DNA of 64,000 nucleotides from Rhinopomastus cyanomelas (lineage: Eukaryota; Chordata; Aves; Bucerotiformes; Rhinopomastidae): NCBI GenBank assembly GCA_013400115.1, contig VXBP01002276.1, positions 1 to 64,000 on the forward strand, read 5' to 3'. Shown piece by piece: positions 1-12,681 of the stretch (its first letter is position 1; each line of letters starts with the position of its first letter). Made by a program: the position numbers and the translations under genes. The notes below the pieces were generated by a model, which saw only the letters and a list, made by a program, of their open reading frames with translations, had not been told where the DNA came from and did not search any database.

Positions 1-270
1 TTGATAACTCAGAGATGCATTTGATATTGCTGAGCAGTGCTTGCACAGCATGAAGGACTTTTATGCCTCATACCCCCTTTCAACAGTGACTTGGGGTCAC
101 CAGTGTAGAGTTGGGGTGCACAAGGAGTTGGGAGAGGACACAGCTGGGATGACTGACCCCGAAAGGCGTTCAGCAAGGATATCCCATTCATCAGGCTTAA
201 CAATAAAAGCTGGTGAGATGAAGAAAGAGGAGACATTCAGAGTTAAGGTGTTTGCCTGGAGGGTGCATGT
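1..270 (+). mobile_element. LTR fragment of an avian endogenous retrovirus, cut by the window edge
   Basis: The order of motifs follows a widespread avian LTR as I remember it: TTGATAAC near the edge, a GGACTTTTATGCCTCATACC stretch (55-74), GGGTGCACAAGGAGTTGGGA (114-133), GGACACAGCTGGGATGACTG (136-155), then AATAAAAGCTGG (201-212) as a likely polyadenylation signal followed by GGAGACATTCAGAGT (230-244). The left part of the LTR lies outside the window and the right end decays after about 260, so no target duplication can be tested. There is no coding capacity. Assignment to a retroviral class is not possible from this piece. It could also be one end of a longer provirus to the left. Confidence 0.6.
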
Positions 271-782
271 ATTTCTACCTTGTGCTCTTGCTCCTTTTCA
301 GTGGTTGGTCAATCTTCTTCCTAAGACTTCTGGCATTATCACAAGTATCGATACTGGCTATGTTTTAGTCACAGTACTTAAGATTTGTTAATATACTGTG
401 AAGAAAATGCTACTTTTCTTCTAGTAGGATAGATTTCATTTTCAATAACACCTAATACATATCCAAACTTCTATTTTATATCAACATGATTCTACATACA
501 GATGTAAACACATAAAATGCAAAGAAGGCTTTGTGTTCTTTCAAGAGCTTTAAATCATATATGAATATATACTCTAACATGGTAGCAAACTAGCATAGCT
601 GATCTTTATCATATTGTGCTTTTCTTCTGAGCGAATGTGAAAGTTTCTTCTTATTTGTTATTAATTGAATACAACTTGTAAACCTCAGGCTTCATTAGCA
701 CTGTATTTCTAATAAGAGCTTTTAATGATTATTAGTTTCCAAATAATTCTATACAGTCTCACACAATTGTTAAAAATAATAT
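271..782. other. No gene or repeat recognised
   Basis: AT-rich unique-looking DNA between the LTR fragment and the first CR1. Only short random reading frames are seen. Confidence 0.5.
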
Positions 783-1375
783 ACAGAATCACAGAACGTT
801 AGGGATTGAAAGGGACCTCGAAAGATCACCTAGTCCAATCCCCCTGCCAGAGCAGGATCACCTAGACCAAGTCGCACAGGAACACAACCAGGTAGATTTT
901 GAACATCTCCACAGAAGGAGATTCCACAACGCCCCTGGGCAGCTCCTTCCAGTGCTCTGTCACCTTCATTGTGAAGAAGTTCCTTCTCATATTGATGTGG
1001 AACGTCCTATGTTCCAGGGGACACCCATTGCCCCTTGTCCTATCATTAGATACCACTGAGCAGAGTCTGCCTCCATTCTCCTGACACCCATCCTTCAAAT
1101 ATTTATAGACATTAATGAGGTCACCCCTCAGTCACCTCTTCTCCAAGCTAAAGAAGCCGTTCCCTCAGCCTTTCTTCACAATAGAGGTGTTCTACTCCCT
1201 TCTTTGTGGCTCTGTGCTGGACACTCTCCAGCATTTCTGTGTCCCTCTCGAACTGAGGGGCCCAATATGTGAACACAATATTCCAGATGCAGTTTCACCA
1301 GGACAGAGTAGACAGGAAGGAGAACATCTCTCCGTTTGCTAACCACCCCCATATGAGGCCATTGGCCTTCTATGA
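783..1375 (-). mobile_element. CR1 LINE, 5'-truncated, ORF2 C-terminus and 3' UTR
   Basis: On the minus strand the element ends at 783 with TTCTGTGATTCTGT preceded by the CR1 3' motif. The last part of ORF2 is open from 1098 to the stop at 862-864 and reads SNDRTRGNGC, then FHINMRRNFF, VTEHWKELPRGVVESPS and a terminal FLCDLV. Further upstream in another frame (about 1375-1176) lies VVSKRRDVLLPVYS..LEYCVHILG, matching the segment just before. At least one frameshift near 1100-1180 separates the two. Similarity fades after about 1375, where the 5' truncation point probably lies. Confidence 0.93.
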
Positions 1376-3072
1376 AATGTTGGTCTTTTACTTGCACAGC
1401 ATGAACCTCAGCTCTTGTAGGAGGTATTTGCAGAAAATTAAGGCCATACTAAAGCTGGTAGGATTCTCTGATCTGAAATACCCAGTGATAAGTTAGAGTA
1501 TTGAGCTATTCTCAGAACTCAATGTGTAAATTTCATGGAAACAGAGGAAAGAAAGAAGCCTGTCATGGTTTGGTTCAGGTTTTTTGTTTGGTTTGGATTG
1601 GTGAGATGCTTTAAGTCCCTTTCAGAGAATCACATTTCATCTACTCCAACTTAACATCAGAAAAGAACTATAAAATGATGATGAAAATAGTCTTAACACT
1701 GTAATACTACCTTGAAACTACAGATTAAATCAGTATTATTGGAATGCTTAAGAGGATATCCAATTCCAAGTCAATATCCTTAATGAATATCAAGAAGGAT
1801 GGCAGGTGTGAAATACTAGTAACTATGTCATTACTTGAGCTATCTGAACCTTGACACTTGCAAATGAATACACATTATTCTTTGTAAATAATTCTCCCTA
1901 TTGGCTACTTATTCATTCTGAACTGTTGTTTTTGTCTGAAGACGTCATAAAGAAGAGCCCAACGGAGAGCTTGTGGAGAGATATTTTTTGCCTACAGTTG
2001 TTAGCACTCATTGTCACATAAGTGAAGGAGGGTGTATGAGAACCTTAGTGAATGGGGCAGACCAATGAAGTGCTAGGGAAGTGTTTACTGCTACCCCATA
2101 GGAAGAGAATGACAACTGCAGATAATCTGTGAACTCTACCAGTGGATGAATGAAAAAGAAAGATTCATGAAAGGTGTTTAAACTAAGAACCCAAATCTGA
2201 AATTCTATGCAGAGATTAGAGTTGCTGGGAATGTGTCATAAAAAAGAAACAGGGATATTGCTGCCATCACTTCTGGGTTGTTTTTTTTTTTCATAAATGA
2301 TGCAATGAAATGGGTGAAACAATATCACAGAAATAAAACAGCATGTAGCACTTTTGGTATGGAACAAAGAGAATTATGTCGAGATAAACTACTGGGAATG
2401 AGCGCCATCAATATTTGAATATGTGATCTAAAGGACTGAGAAGAGTAATGTTCAAATCTTCAGTCATGTATTATGATAAATGTTCCTGGATCAAGATCAG
2501 TTCTCAAGTTGAGTTTCAAGACTGATCAGGATTACCAGATAGCTACAAGCATCAAATGAAGAACAGTGTTTAACCTACATTACTTAAAACAGTGGGCGCT
2601 TGATGCAATTGTTTTTTTCTCAGATGGTGGATTCAAATCCTACTTTCCTAAAGTGAACAAGAAAGGAGTTTGTAAATCAGAATGTAAAGGAAGAGTACAG
2701 AGAAGAACTTAAAAATGTTTTGGGTTAGGTTATTCAAACCATAGTAGATGCCAAGGAAAACAAAAACATTGGCAGGTTAGATAAAGAGAAGTGGAAGACA
2801 TCAGGCAGGAGTAGAGAAATTTGAGGAAGAAGTAGACACATTTCATCATTACAAAGAACAGTATTACCAAAGAAAATGGAACAGAAAGAGAGAAACTACA
2901 GAATGTTGTTGTGCAAAAGGTTGTGCAGGAGAATGTCCAGAATGGATATTAAAGAGATGCACTCGGTGAGAGCTAAATCAGAAAGCCAAATTATTATATT
3001 GTCATTATATTGACAAGATAAGAGCTTCTGAGTTCTGAGGAGTCAAGGCTGAATTAGAAACTGGCAGATGCA
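1376..3072. other. No gene recognised
   Basis: About 1.7 kb of AT-rich DNA with no repeat signature apart from a T run at 2279-2291. Several purine-rich stretches (2600-2900) lack reading frames or known motifs. Confidence 0.5.
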
Positions 3073-3113
3073 GCTCTCTGAGGTCCCTTCAACCTGCTAT
3101 TCTGTGATTTTAG
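3073..3113 (+). mobile_element. CR1 3'-tail remnant
   Basis: A roughly 40-base remnant reads CTCTGAGGTCCCTTCAACCT and then TATTCTGTGATTTT, the last bases of a CR1 3' UTR and its tail. Nothing upstream is recognisable as CR1, so it is either a very short 5'-truncated insertion or an old decayed copy. Confidence 0.6.
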
Positions 3114-5817
3114 AATTGATTCTGAGATGGCAGATTATCATAGGCTCATTTTGTATGAGAAATGCTGTATGCACATTTTCAGGTGCCCAGTTGCATTAAT
3201 TGTACCCATGAGTTCTGGGTCAAAATACCTCACTCTGTTTTGAAACTGCTAGAAATCATTTCTCAGCTGTGTGCAATGCCTTTGTAGTATTTTCCTGTTC
3301 TTAGCTCTTCTGTGAGAAGTCATCAGGCCAGAAGACTTTCTCTCTGACTGCGTTAGGCAGCTAATCTCAAACCAAAGAAGGACTTGTATTTGTTCTAAAA
3401 GGCCTTTTGTTACCTACTTGGCATCTGAGCTGATGTGGTGCTAAATCCAGTAGCTACATAAAGATGACTTATAACATAAGGACCTGCATTTCTACGAACT
3501 GAATCCATGAATGAAGTATGTGCTGTATGATGATAACATACAATGTGTCTCCTCCAGAATAATAGGAAATCAATGTATTTGTTAACACCGGTTTCCTAGA
3601 GCTCAGTGCACACTTAAATGTTGTAAAGGCTGAAAATACACAAGTGGGGCGGGGGGGAGAAGGGGAAAGGAGTTGACTTTTGAACAAACTAATGATTAAG
3701 AAATGCAGAAAGATAAGTATGTTCCTAGAGTTATTTCTAGAATGAGAGACACAAAGAGAAGAAATTGAGCTCAATGGGTACCATCTACTATCAACTGTAG
3801 ATTCAACTCTAGTACATTCACTATTAATTGGAGTAGGTAGCATATCATGGCCCAAGTTTTGAATGAAATAAAAGGTGTGTATTACACACATTGGAGCATA
3901 AACAGTATTGTCAAGGTATTCAGAAAAGAGCCACTGCACTCAACATGCTGGCACTGTGATCAGAGGGAATTACAATCTAAAGAAAGAAAAGAAAAACAAT
4001 TTGTCATCTAAAGGAGCAAATATTTATGTGATATTGTCCTGGGTTATTTAATTCTTTTTTAGATTTTTGGTAATTTAATTGAAATCTAGTTAGAAGTCCT
4101 TGTGTATTTGCTGATAGCTTCGTGCAACACGTGTTCTTGTCTTCATCATATTCACTTGTTTTGGAAGAACTTCCACTGGGAACAGAATATATTGTTGCCT
4201 TTCAGATTATGAACTAGCAAAACCCAAATGTATTCCTATGGTATTTTTCAGCAAAACAATGCAAAAAGATAATTCTCAAACACTCTTCTTTGACTCAAGC
4301 TTTTTACTTGAATTTCTAATGATGTGCAAGTTTTCATAGAATGTTCCGACAGATATAAGCACCAAATGGAGAAAAAATAATTCCATTTCCTACACACTTC
4401 TCTACTGGCCCAGTGATTGGAAATAAATGAAAAATTTGCATAGAGAAAGGATGCAGAAACCATTCACCCATATAAAAATGTTATTGAAAATATATGAAAC
4501 TATAACCATTCCATTTGGGTCTACATGGTATACTGCCCAGCCATTTCCTATCTTCTTGTTTTTCTAAAGACATTTTCTCTTTTCTTCACATTGCAGATGA
4601 AGTATAGAAACATGTACTTTGCAGTTTAAAATACATGGGCACTCAGAAATGTTCTTCAAAATATCTTCATCTGAAATGTATTTTCTTTTGTGTTATATTT
4701 TACCTGATCATTTTGAAGTAAATGAAGAAAAAAGAGACAGTGTGTCTTGAGGAAAAAGACAGTGATCTGTTTTCTATGGAGGATGTAGAGTTCTTTTACT
4801 TAGTACAGTGGTACTATTAAAAATACTCTGTATATCATTTGGAGTAAAAAAAGATTTACTTTGAATACCAGCTTGTTTTCTTACTTTGTAAAAGAAAGCG
4901 GAACAAAATCAGTCTAGAATGGATTTAAAGCATCTGCATTTGGAGCAAGAGGAAATAATAAGAAAAAGAGAAAGGCATTTTAGGAAAAATTTCAGAATTA
5001 GCATACCTCCATGTATGTCAAAAGTCAGGGCCTGCAGGAACACTGAAGCTGCCAAAATTAGGAAATTGTGACTATATAGTGGAATATGAACAAAATCCAT
5101 TAAGAGAGTACAAGAGTCCAAGTAGAACTATACATTATACAGGATCTGGGACAGGAAAAAGAGGAATAATTGAGATTGAGAGCTAGAGTGGTTTGAAAGA
5201 GTGCATTAAGCTTGGGTAAGGAGGAATGACCCAGTAGGGGAAGGAAAGAAGTGAAACTAAACCAGCAGGTGGGCTGTGGGTAAGTGAGGAGGGTCAAAGA
5301 GTGAGCTGGATATGAAGATTGTCAAAAGGTGTAAAAATAATAAGAGCTGGCTAGAAAAATAAAATATGTGAGATAGAAAAATAACAATAGTTTAATTATG
5401 TATGAGATACAATACTGGAAAATGAAGCAGATCTGAAGGAGAAACGTAGTTAAACCAGCATTAAAGGAACGATAAGAACGTGATAGGGCTATCTATGCAG
5501 GGAAAAGTTGGTGTGGCTGAAGCATTTTGTTTCACAGAGACACAAATATAACCCAAACTTTACAGAGTGAATGCATTTCATAATTATTATGCTTTCAGCA
5601 ATTATTTATTGCTGAACCCTTTACTACACCTCTGGGTCATAGTTTTATAGTGTTGTGCCATGGGTCTAATAAAACCTAGCTTTACTATTTACAGCAACAA
5701 ACAGAGCTGAGGCTCAAATCTGTCCACTTCTACCAATATGTTTCAGAGACTCCTTAGGAAAATTTTCCTTACTTTATGAAAGTCATGACTGGTGTGAACA
5801 ATTTGTGGAATTAATTT
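3114..5817. other. No gene recognised
   Basis: 2.7 kb of AT-rich DNA. A 156-codon minus-strand frame (3469-3939) has no recognisable domain, a low-complexity Ser/Leu/Ile composition and no neighbouring gene signals, so I do not call it. A G-rich run (3646-3664) is the only compositional oddity. Confidence 0.5.
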
Positions 5818-5970
5818 CTGGAGGTCCCCTCCCTAGAAGTGTTCAAGGCCAGGTTAGATGGGACTCTGGACAACCTGGTCTAGTGAAAGGTGTCACTGAC
5901 CATAGCAGGGGGGTTGGAAGTAGGTGATTACTGAAGTCTTTTCCAATCTAAATCTTTCTATGATTCTATA
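5818..5970 (+). mobile_element. CR1 3' end, short 5'-truncated copy
   Basis: Starts at CCCTCCCTAGAAGTGTTCAA (5827-5846), the nucleotide version of the ORF2 end (PSLEVFK), runs through GGTTAGATGGGACTCTGGAC and a 3' UTR with CAGGGGGGTTGGA, and ends TCTTTTCCAATC...TTTCTATGATTCTATA. The TCTTTTCCAA tail marks a different, probably older, CR1 subfamily from the CCCTTCCAATCCCTAAT copies nearby. Confidence 0.85.
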
Positions 5971-6728
5971 ATTTTATCTTCTCTTAAGAAAAGCATCCTT
6001 TCCTGTTATTGATGGAAGGGATTTTGGTCTGATTTTAATTTCCTCTATTTAATACAATAAATTACTTCTTAAATACAGTATATGCCCTTTTATAATTTGC
6101 TTCATTAATCAGACTTTCTTAGTTTATAATTGTGAAGCATAAAATGCAATTGCTGTTATTGACACTTGGAGAAATGGGTTTTGTTTTCTATCTCCCATCT
6201 TTCACCTGCACATAAAGCGAGGAGTGTGAGATAAAGTAATAAGAACCTTTTAGATATTTAAATCAATGCTGGCTAACTTCTCATACTAGTTTCTGAAGCA
6301 AAGAAGAAAGGAAGAAGGTGAAACAATCATGTGAAGTTCTAAATTAGTTTAGTACAGATGGACACTACCGAATTAATCATATTATAAAGAAAAATGAATT
6401 CTAAACAAGCTGCCCTAAGTTACTACTGAAAAAACAACCCCAACTATAAATATTTGTAGAGCTATCTAAGACATTCACCTGGCAATATTGTTTTACTGTG
6501 TATTGTAACTAATTTCAGCAAGCTTGGACAACGTAAAAAAGAAAGAAAATCTGAACTAGCAAAAGCCAGAGTCTTTTCAAAGCTAGGGTAAGCCATCAAG
6601 GGACAGAAAACAAAATACAGCATTACAAAATTTTCAGTGTGTTTTTTGTCCTAAGTCACCAGTAGTTTTGGAAAGTAAAATAAAACAAAAAGATTAAATT
6701 AGCAGTTTAAATATAAGAAGGAATAGTA
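5971..6728. other. No gene recognised
   Basis: AT-rich DNA with no repeat or coding signal that I can support. Confidence 0.5.
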
Positions 6729-6797
6729 AAAAAAAAAAACCCACCAAAACCCCCCCCCCAACAACAAACAAAAAAAAACCCCCCAACAACAAACACA
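6729..6797 (+). repeat. A/C-rich simple sequence
   Basis: Alternating runs of A and C: a run of ten A, a run of nine C, then AACAACAAACA, nine A, six C and AACAACAAACAC. The two AACAACAAACA-type units flank the second A/C run, which suggests local slippage duplication. Confidence 0.85.
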
Positions 6798-9700
6798 AAA
6801 TAGTTTTGAGGAGAGAAAAATAACCTCTGTAAAGTCTAACAGAAATAATCGATGAAGCTTACCAGTTTGTAAAATGACTACAAAAGAAAATACAATGAGG
6901 AAAATCGAATCATATTTCTGCATTGATATTCACGGCAGAGAAGGTCTAAAAACAAGTCTTTACTGGAAAAGCTGTTTGAAATTCAAATTGATAACAGAAG
7001 ATGTTACAGAACAAAACGACACAAATAGCCAGGAGCAGATAGCAGTCACAGCAGACTTTTAAAGAAGCTCAAACACAAGAAAGCTGAATTGGCTCAGAAT
7101 TGGTCTGGTCTCACCCTGTGTACTGTGCATGACCCTGCTCTCCTGCCCCACTCGTATTTTAGCTGTTCCACCTGCCACAGAGCTGGACTGTGATCTGTCA
7201 GTGAGAAGGGGTTGAGGGTGCTGCAGTGCTCGCGCTGAGAAGGAGCTCAAGGTCAGAGAACAGCTTCATAGGAGGGGAGCAGCTTCAGTGCAGGTAAGTC
7301 TACACTGGGGAAGGCAGAGAGAAGGCTGAAACCTTCCTGTAGGTCCATAGCTGCAAGTAGGGTCTCTATCAAAATGAAAGTACTTGCCTTAGGACCGTCC
7401 TAAGAATGCCCCAGTGGTGTCTGATGCATCCATCCAGGCAGAACTTATAACAATGTAAAGGACAAGAAAAGCAGCAGGTTGTTGTGGCGGCCCAGTCCCC
7501 AAGACAATGGTAACTTCCTGCCCAAGGTGTTTGCAGGTTCATATCACATTGTGCCAGGTATTAAGAGTTACAAGCAGCAGTCAGAGATAGGTTTCATAAA
7601 CACGTTGTATTTCTCATGCTTCATAAACATGAGAAAAGTTTGATGGCCGAGGATATAAACTGAGCTTATTTATGGGAACCTTGCAGAAGATTTAGTTGTT
7701 GCAGTTTCTCACATGTCTCCTTTTGTGCATGATCAACTTTAGTGCTCTTCAGTGAGCAAGCAAAAAATGTGTGAAAACAACAGCAGATATGTAAACATAT
7801 CATTTCGCTTAAAAATACTCTTTCTTTTGTTATTATTTCCTTGAGGTAAGACAGTTAACAAAAAAATCTGCGTATGAGAAACTGGTGTAAATTATCTGAG
7901 GTTAAAAAGAAATTACAAGCAAAGATAAATTTAATTGTTTCAGTATCTTAAAGACACTGATCATTTATTACAGTCCTGAAGACACATTTTTCTGAGAAGA
8001 TGGGGCTGCTAATCTTGAGTAAGCACTTGCCTCCTTCAGGCATTCTTGCTCCAATTAACTTTCTCTGAAAGCATTTAAATACAATTTTAATCTAAAACCC
8101 AGAAATGTTACATTTATTTGAGATGTAATGACTGCTGAAAATTAGAAACCTAAGTTGAAATGCGGTGTTGTAGACATACCATCTCGTAGTCAGTAAGAGT
8201 AAGCATCAAAAGAATGGTGTTACTATTTCTTCATTCATCTTTCTTGATTAATTCATTCTTCTGTACACTACCACATCTCCTGTGCTGGTGTTGAACAGTC
8301 AAAGCTGTGATTTCTAGTTTCATCAGTGAAAATGCATGTTATGGGTATATGTAGCACATGAGCAGTCTCCAGGAAACTTGAATGCATTCCATAGAGTAAG
8401 GTGCTATCCGAAATAAAACTTCTAAGGTTAAATTACATGTTTATTTGCTCTTGTGTGAACAAGCAGCATTTGCATCTTTTTTTTTTTAGCCTTGAACTTT
8501 AAAAGTTCCCTCTTGAACAAATATCTGTCTACCTCCTACATTTCTTTCAGTTTTAATTATCCTTCATCACTTGTTATTATCAGTAAAGTATTACATTGAA
8601 ACCTTTCTGTAAAATTATTTGTTTGCTGTAATCATATATAGTTGACGCAGAGGATTTTTGTACTTTAGCAAAGCTCCCCAGGCACACATAATCCGGGAAA
8701 TACATATTTTTCATCAGCAGTTTGAAAACAGGCAAGGAACAGAATACAGCAATAATGAAGGTTTCTTTGCTCCTTTTTTGCTTCCTACTAGATTAACAGA
8801 ATTAGGTAGATAACTAAGGTATCATATATATTCAAGCCAGAAAATGTTGTTTGTGTTTTTTTTCAAGTATTAACACAAGAGACTTGGAAGGAAAATAATT
8901 TCACAGAACTTTAGAGGACGTAGCTTGCAATTCAGATCTTTCTGCCTAAAGACTTAGATGTTTTAATAAATATACTAGATGCATTGCATAATGTGATTGG
9001 TTTTGATACCTGATATTGTGGGGAAATGTATTTGGCGGATAAGACTTCTTTAAGACAAAAAAAAAAAAAAAGATTATTGTTTTTTCATAAGTGATGAAAA
9101 AGGCCTTAGTTGTAAATAACGATTCTTTGATTCTGGCTAATTTATGTAAACCCAGTGATTGATACTGGAACTGATGATATTTATGTATATATATTGCACA
9201 CTAAACACATCAAGTCCACTTCTAAGTTAGGTTCATGAAATTCATTGCAGAAATTGAATTGTTAGCTTTCTTCTTCCAGTCTTCCACTGCAGCTCATGTA
9301 ACATCTTTCTATCATTCTTCTGAAGTAAAGAAACTTGTCTTGATCTTGAGAGAGATTTCAAATATCTATGATACTTGAAACCTAGCCCATGTCATCTACG
9401 TTTGTAGATGTTTGGACATATTTAACCACTGCTGTAGCTTAAATGAAGTCTAATTTCTGTTCTTCTACATTTACTTGGTGACTACCGATCTAGATTGTAC
9501 TTCATTTTTTGAAACATTTTGGTGTTCTGGTTTTTTCTTTACTTAGTACTTAGAGGATAAAATGTATTGGCTTCTGCCTCTCTTCCCTAGCAAACACTGC
9601 CTCATGAGTTGAAAAAAGTTATGATGCTATATTACATTTGTTTGAACATGTATTCTAACTTGTTACATGTCATGGGATAGCCATGCAGTAACCCTTGATA

Positions 9701-10949
9701 AAAACCCACCAAAAATTCCTTTTAAAAAATGGTAAAAGATACCTCAGATACAATATCTTTATTGCTGAATAAGTAAGTATTGTTCTGAATCAGTAGATAT
9801 GAAGGACAATTGCCTTAAAATGTGAAGCTACTGGCACTTTTATCCCAGGAAGACCTGTTTCCATGTGAATAACAGTTTTCTGCTTGTGTCACTGAGCCTT
9901 TTTCAGCCAATATTTCAGTTTTTATGAAGGTGTATGCATAGGTCAGCTTTAAAAGGTCTTACATATGTCATCTGCACTTCTGCAGTCTGCATGGCTCGGA
10001 GAAGAGAGATTAAAGGTCAATATTTGTTATAACACTTCATCCTGACAGAAAATAAGTGCCAATGATATAATTCTTTAAGTAAATTCACTGTAACTACAAA
10101 CAAGAGCCAGATTCAGTCCTGAATCAGAGCTGTGACCAAATCACTTGGTGCTAGAACACCAGTGCCAACAACTGAGATTCCACCTCACCTTTCTTCTGTT
10201 TTACCTATGTCTACTGCAATATTAAATTTATTCAATTATCTAGTTAAATAAAAATAAAGCAAGGAAGAATTAATTGGACACTATCCTGAATATCATTAAT
10301 TCTGAAACGAAGCTGCAATATCTGCAAGAAAAAAAGTATCAAAGCAACATTTTAATTAACAATCAGAAGTGACTAACTGGAAGACAGTAACTGCATTGTG
10401 CACATTATAGTGATTTAACAGAAAAGACTAATCTTACAGAATTATTGAAAGAAAAGAGAATTATATCAACTCCAGAAAAAAAAAAAGGCCAATTAATGTC
10501 TACTTCTTTCTAAATAACTGTCAAAACAGTGTGTCACTCACATCATTTTAAATCAAGAGTAGGACCTCACTGCGGCTTAACCAAACCCAAACCACCCCAT
10601 TTATATGGCAATACTACTGAATTTGCTCAATATGTAACATTAAAGTAGAAAATAGTCACTTCCGTTTGATGTCTTTTAAAGCTGTTTGGAGATTTGTTAT
10701 AAATGAAGTTTCTTATTACTAGATCTAGCAACACTTTATATTCAGCCTTGCATGTGTAGATACAGACACAGTAGGAATCAGGGTGTGCCCTGAAACCACG
10801 CACTGCTGTGCTCTGGAACATAAAATTAGAGACAGAATGTCTGGATAGATAGAAAAATAAACCGTTTTATGCATCTACCTAAATATTAAAGCACTTAAAA
10901 AGCTCTCTGCTCTTTGATTAGATTGGCTTTCTGTTCAATACAGTGAAGA
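6798..10949. other. 4.1 kb with no gene recognised
   Basis: Mostly AT-rich DNA with A/T homopolymers (8477-8488, 9057-9071). A slightly GC-richer patch at about 7090-7330 has no reading frame or repeat motif that I recognise. No CR1 remnant is visible across this whole interval, which makes it one of the cleaner stretches of the window. Confidence 0.5.
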
Positions 10950-12102
10950 GTAGTGACTGTGGTCTCTCTTCAGTAAAGCATTTGACACAGTCTCCCACAG
11001 CATCCTTGCAGCCAGATTAAGGCACTGTGGTCTGGATGATCAGGTAGTGAGGTGGATGGTGAACTGCCTGCAGGACAGAAGCCAGAGAATAGTGGTCAAT
11101 GGGACAGAGTCTAGTTGGAGGCCTGTTTCTAGTGGATTCCCCCAGGGGTCAGTACTGGTACCAGTATATTCAGTATATCCATTAATGATTTGAATGAGGG
11201 TCTGGAGTGCACTGTCAGCAAATCTGCTGATGACACAAAGCCGGAAAGAGTGGCTGACACCCTAGCAGGCTGTGCTGCCATTCAGTGGCACATGGAACAG
11301 GCTGGAGAGTTGGGCAGAGAGAAATGTAATGAACTGTGACAAGGGCAAGTGTGGAGTCTTGCATCCGGGCAAGAACAACCCCAGGTACCAGCATAGGTTG
11401 GGGACTGACCTGTTGGAGAGTAGTGTAGGAGAAAGGCACCCGAGGCTCCTGGTGGACAGCAGAATGATTATGAGCCAGCCATGTGCTCTTGTGGCCAAGA
11501 AGGCCAATAGCATCCTGGGGTGGATTAGAAGGGTGGTTGTTAGTAGATGGAAAGAGGTTCTTCCCCTCATCTATTCTGGCCTGGTGAGACCACATCCGGA
11601 ATATTGTGTCCATTTCTGGGCACCTCAGTTCAGGAAGGTCACAGAACTGCTGGAGACAGTTCAGTGCAAAGCCATGAATATGATGGATGGAACGTCTCCC
11701 TTATGAGGAAAGGCTAAGGGAGCTGGGTCTCTTTAGCTTGGAGAAGAAGAGACTGAGGGGTGACCTCATTAATGTCTATAAAAATGTGAAGGGTGGGTGT
11801 CAAGAAGATGGAGACAGACTCTGCTCATTGGCATCGAATGATAGAACAAGGGGCTGTGGATGTAAGCCAGAACATAAAAGGTTCCATATGAATATGAGGA
11901 GGGACTTCTTCACAGTGAGGGTGGCAGAACACTGGAAGGGGCTGCTCAGGTAGGTTGTGGAGTTTCCTTCTGTGGAGGTGTTTAAACGCCTCCTGGATAT
12001 GTTCTTATGCAACTTGGTCTAGCTGATCCTGCTGTGGCAGGGGGATAGGACTAGGTGGTCTTTCGAGGTCCCTTCCAATCCCTAATTTTCTGTGATTCTG
12101 TT
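10950..12102 (+). mobile_element. CR1 LINE, 1.15 kb, from mid reverse transcriptase to 3' tail
   Basis: The element enters in the RT palm: FSKAFDTVSHSILAAR starts at 10969. The catalytic box near 11218-11240 reads SADDTK where CR1 normally has FADDTK; the two catalytic Asp are kept but the Phe has become Ser. The rest of ORF2 is spread over several frames, with LHPGKNNPRYQHRLG and a C-terminal piece ending in MNMRRDFFTV and VAEHWKGLLR. The 3' UTR and tail end with CTGTGATTCTGTT at about 12102. Multiple frameshifts and stops make it dead. It faces the CR1 at 12682-13640 tail to tail. Confidence 0.95.
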
Positions 12103-12681
12103 ATATAAAAAGTCTCAAAATGCTGGGCAAGAAGCTAGGAGGGACACAAAAATGTGCATGTCATGTCCTAAATTGCAGTGATGAAGCTGAAAAACTTGAC
12201 TTGTTATTCTTCAGGCAACCATTTCAATACAACCCTTGAGGTCTCATTCAATTTGCTTTCCTGCCTTAGACTTGAATCCTCCCATCAGTTATTTTAGGAC
12301 AGTTCCTACTAAGAAACTATGCAGAGAGAATTGAGGCCACAAGACACATTTAATCGTACAACTCTATTACACTTGGATTTCTTACTTAATAATTAAGATT
12401 TCTCCAGGAATTTTACCTAATTACTAACGGATCACTTTTAACTTCTGTCTCACTGTTAACATTTTACTTCAGTTCTTCTACTAGCAGCCTTTTTTGAAAA
12501 AATTACAGCAAAACAGCATCACAGCCTGTAGAATATGTAAATGAAGGACTAATAATTTATAATGTAGTATCTTTTCCACAGCAGTTTCTTACAGAATTCT
12601 CCCAATGTACATGTATTTTTTGTTTTTACCTAAATTTTCTTTTCCTTTATCCTCACAGAACATGGAACTTCTCTCTTTTCC
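12103..12681. other. Spacer between two convergent CR1s
   Basis: 580 bases of AT-rich DNA with no recognised feature. It would form the loop if transcripts of the two flanking inverted CR1s paired. Confidence 0.6.

Noticed and set aside
3469..3939. 156-codon minus-strand open frame
   Set aside because: No domain, low-complexity composition, no splice or promoter context, and no support from neighbours.
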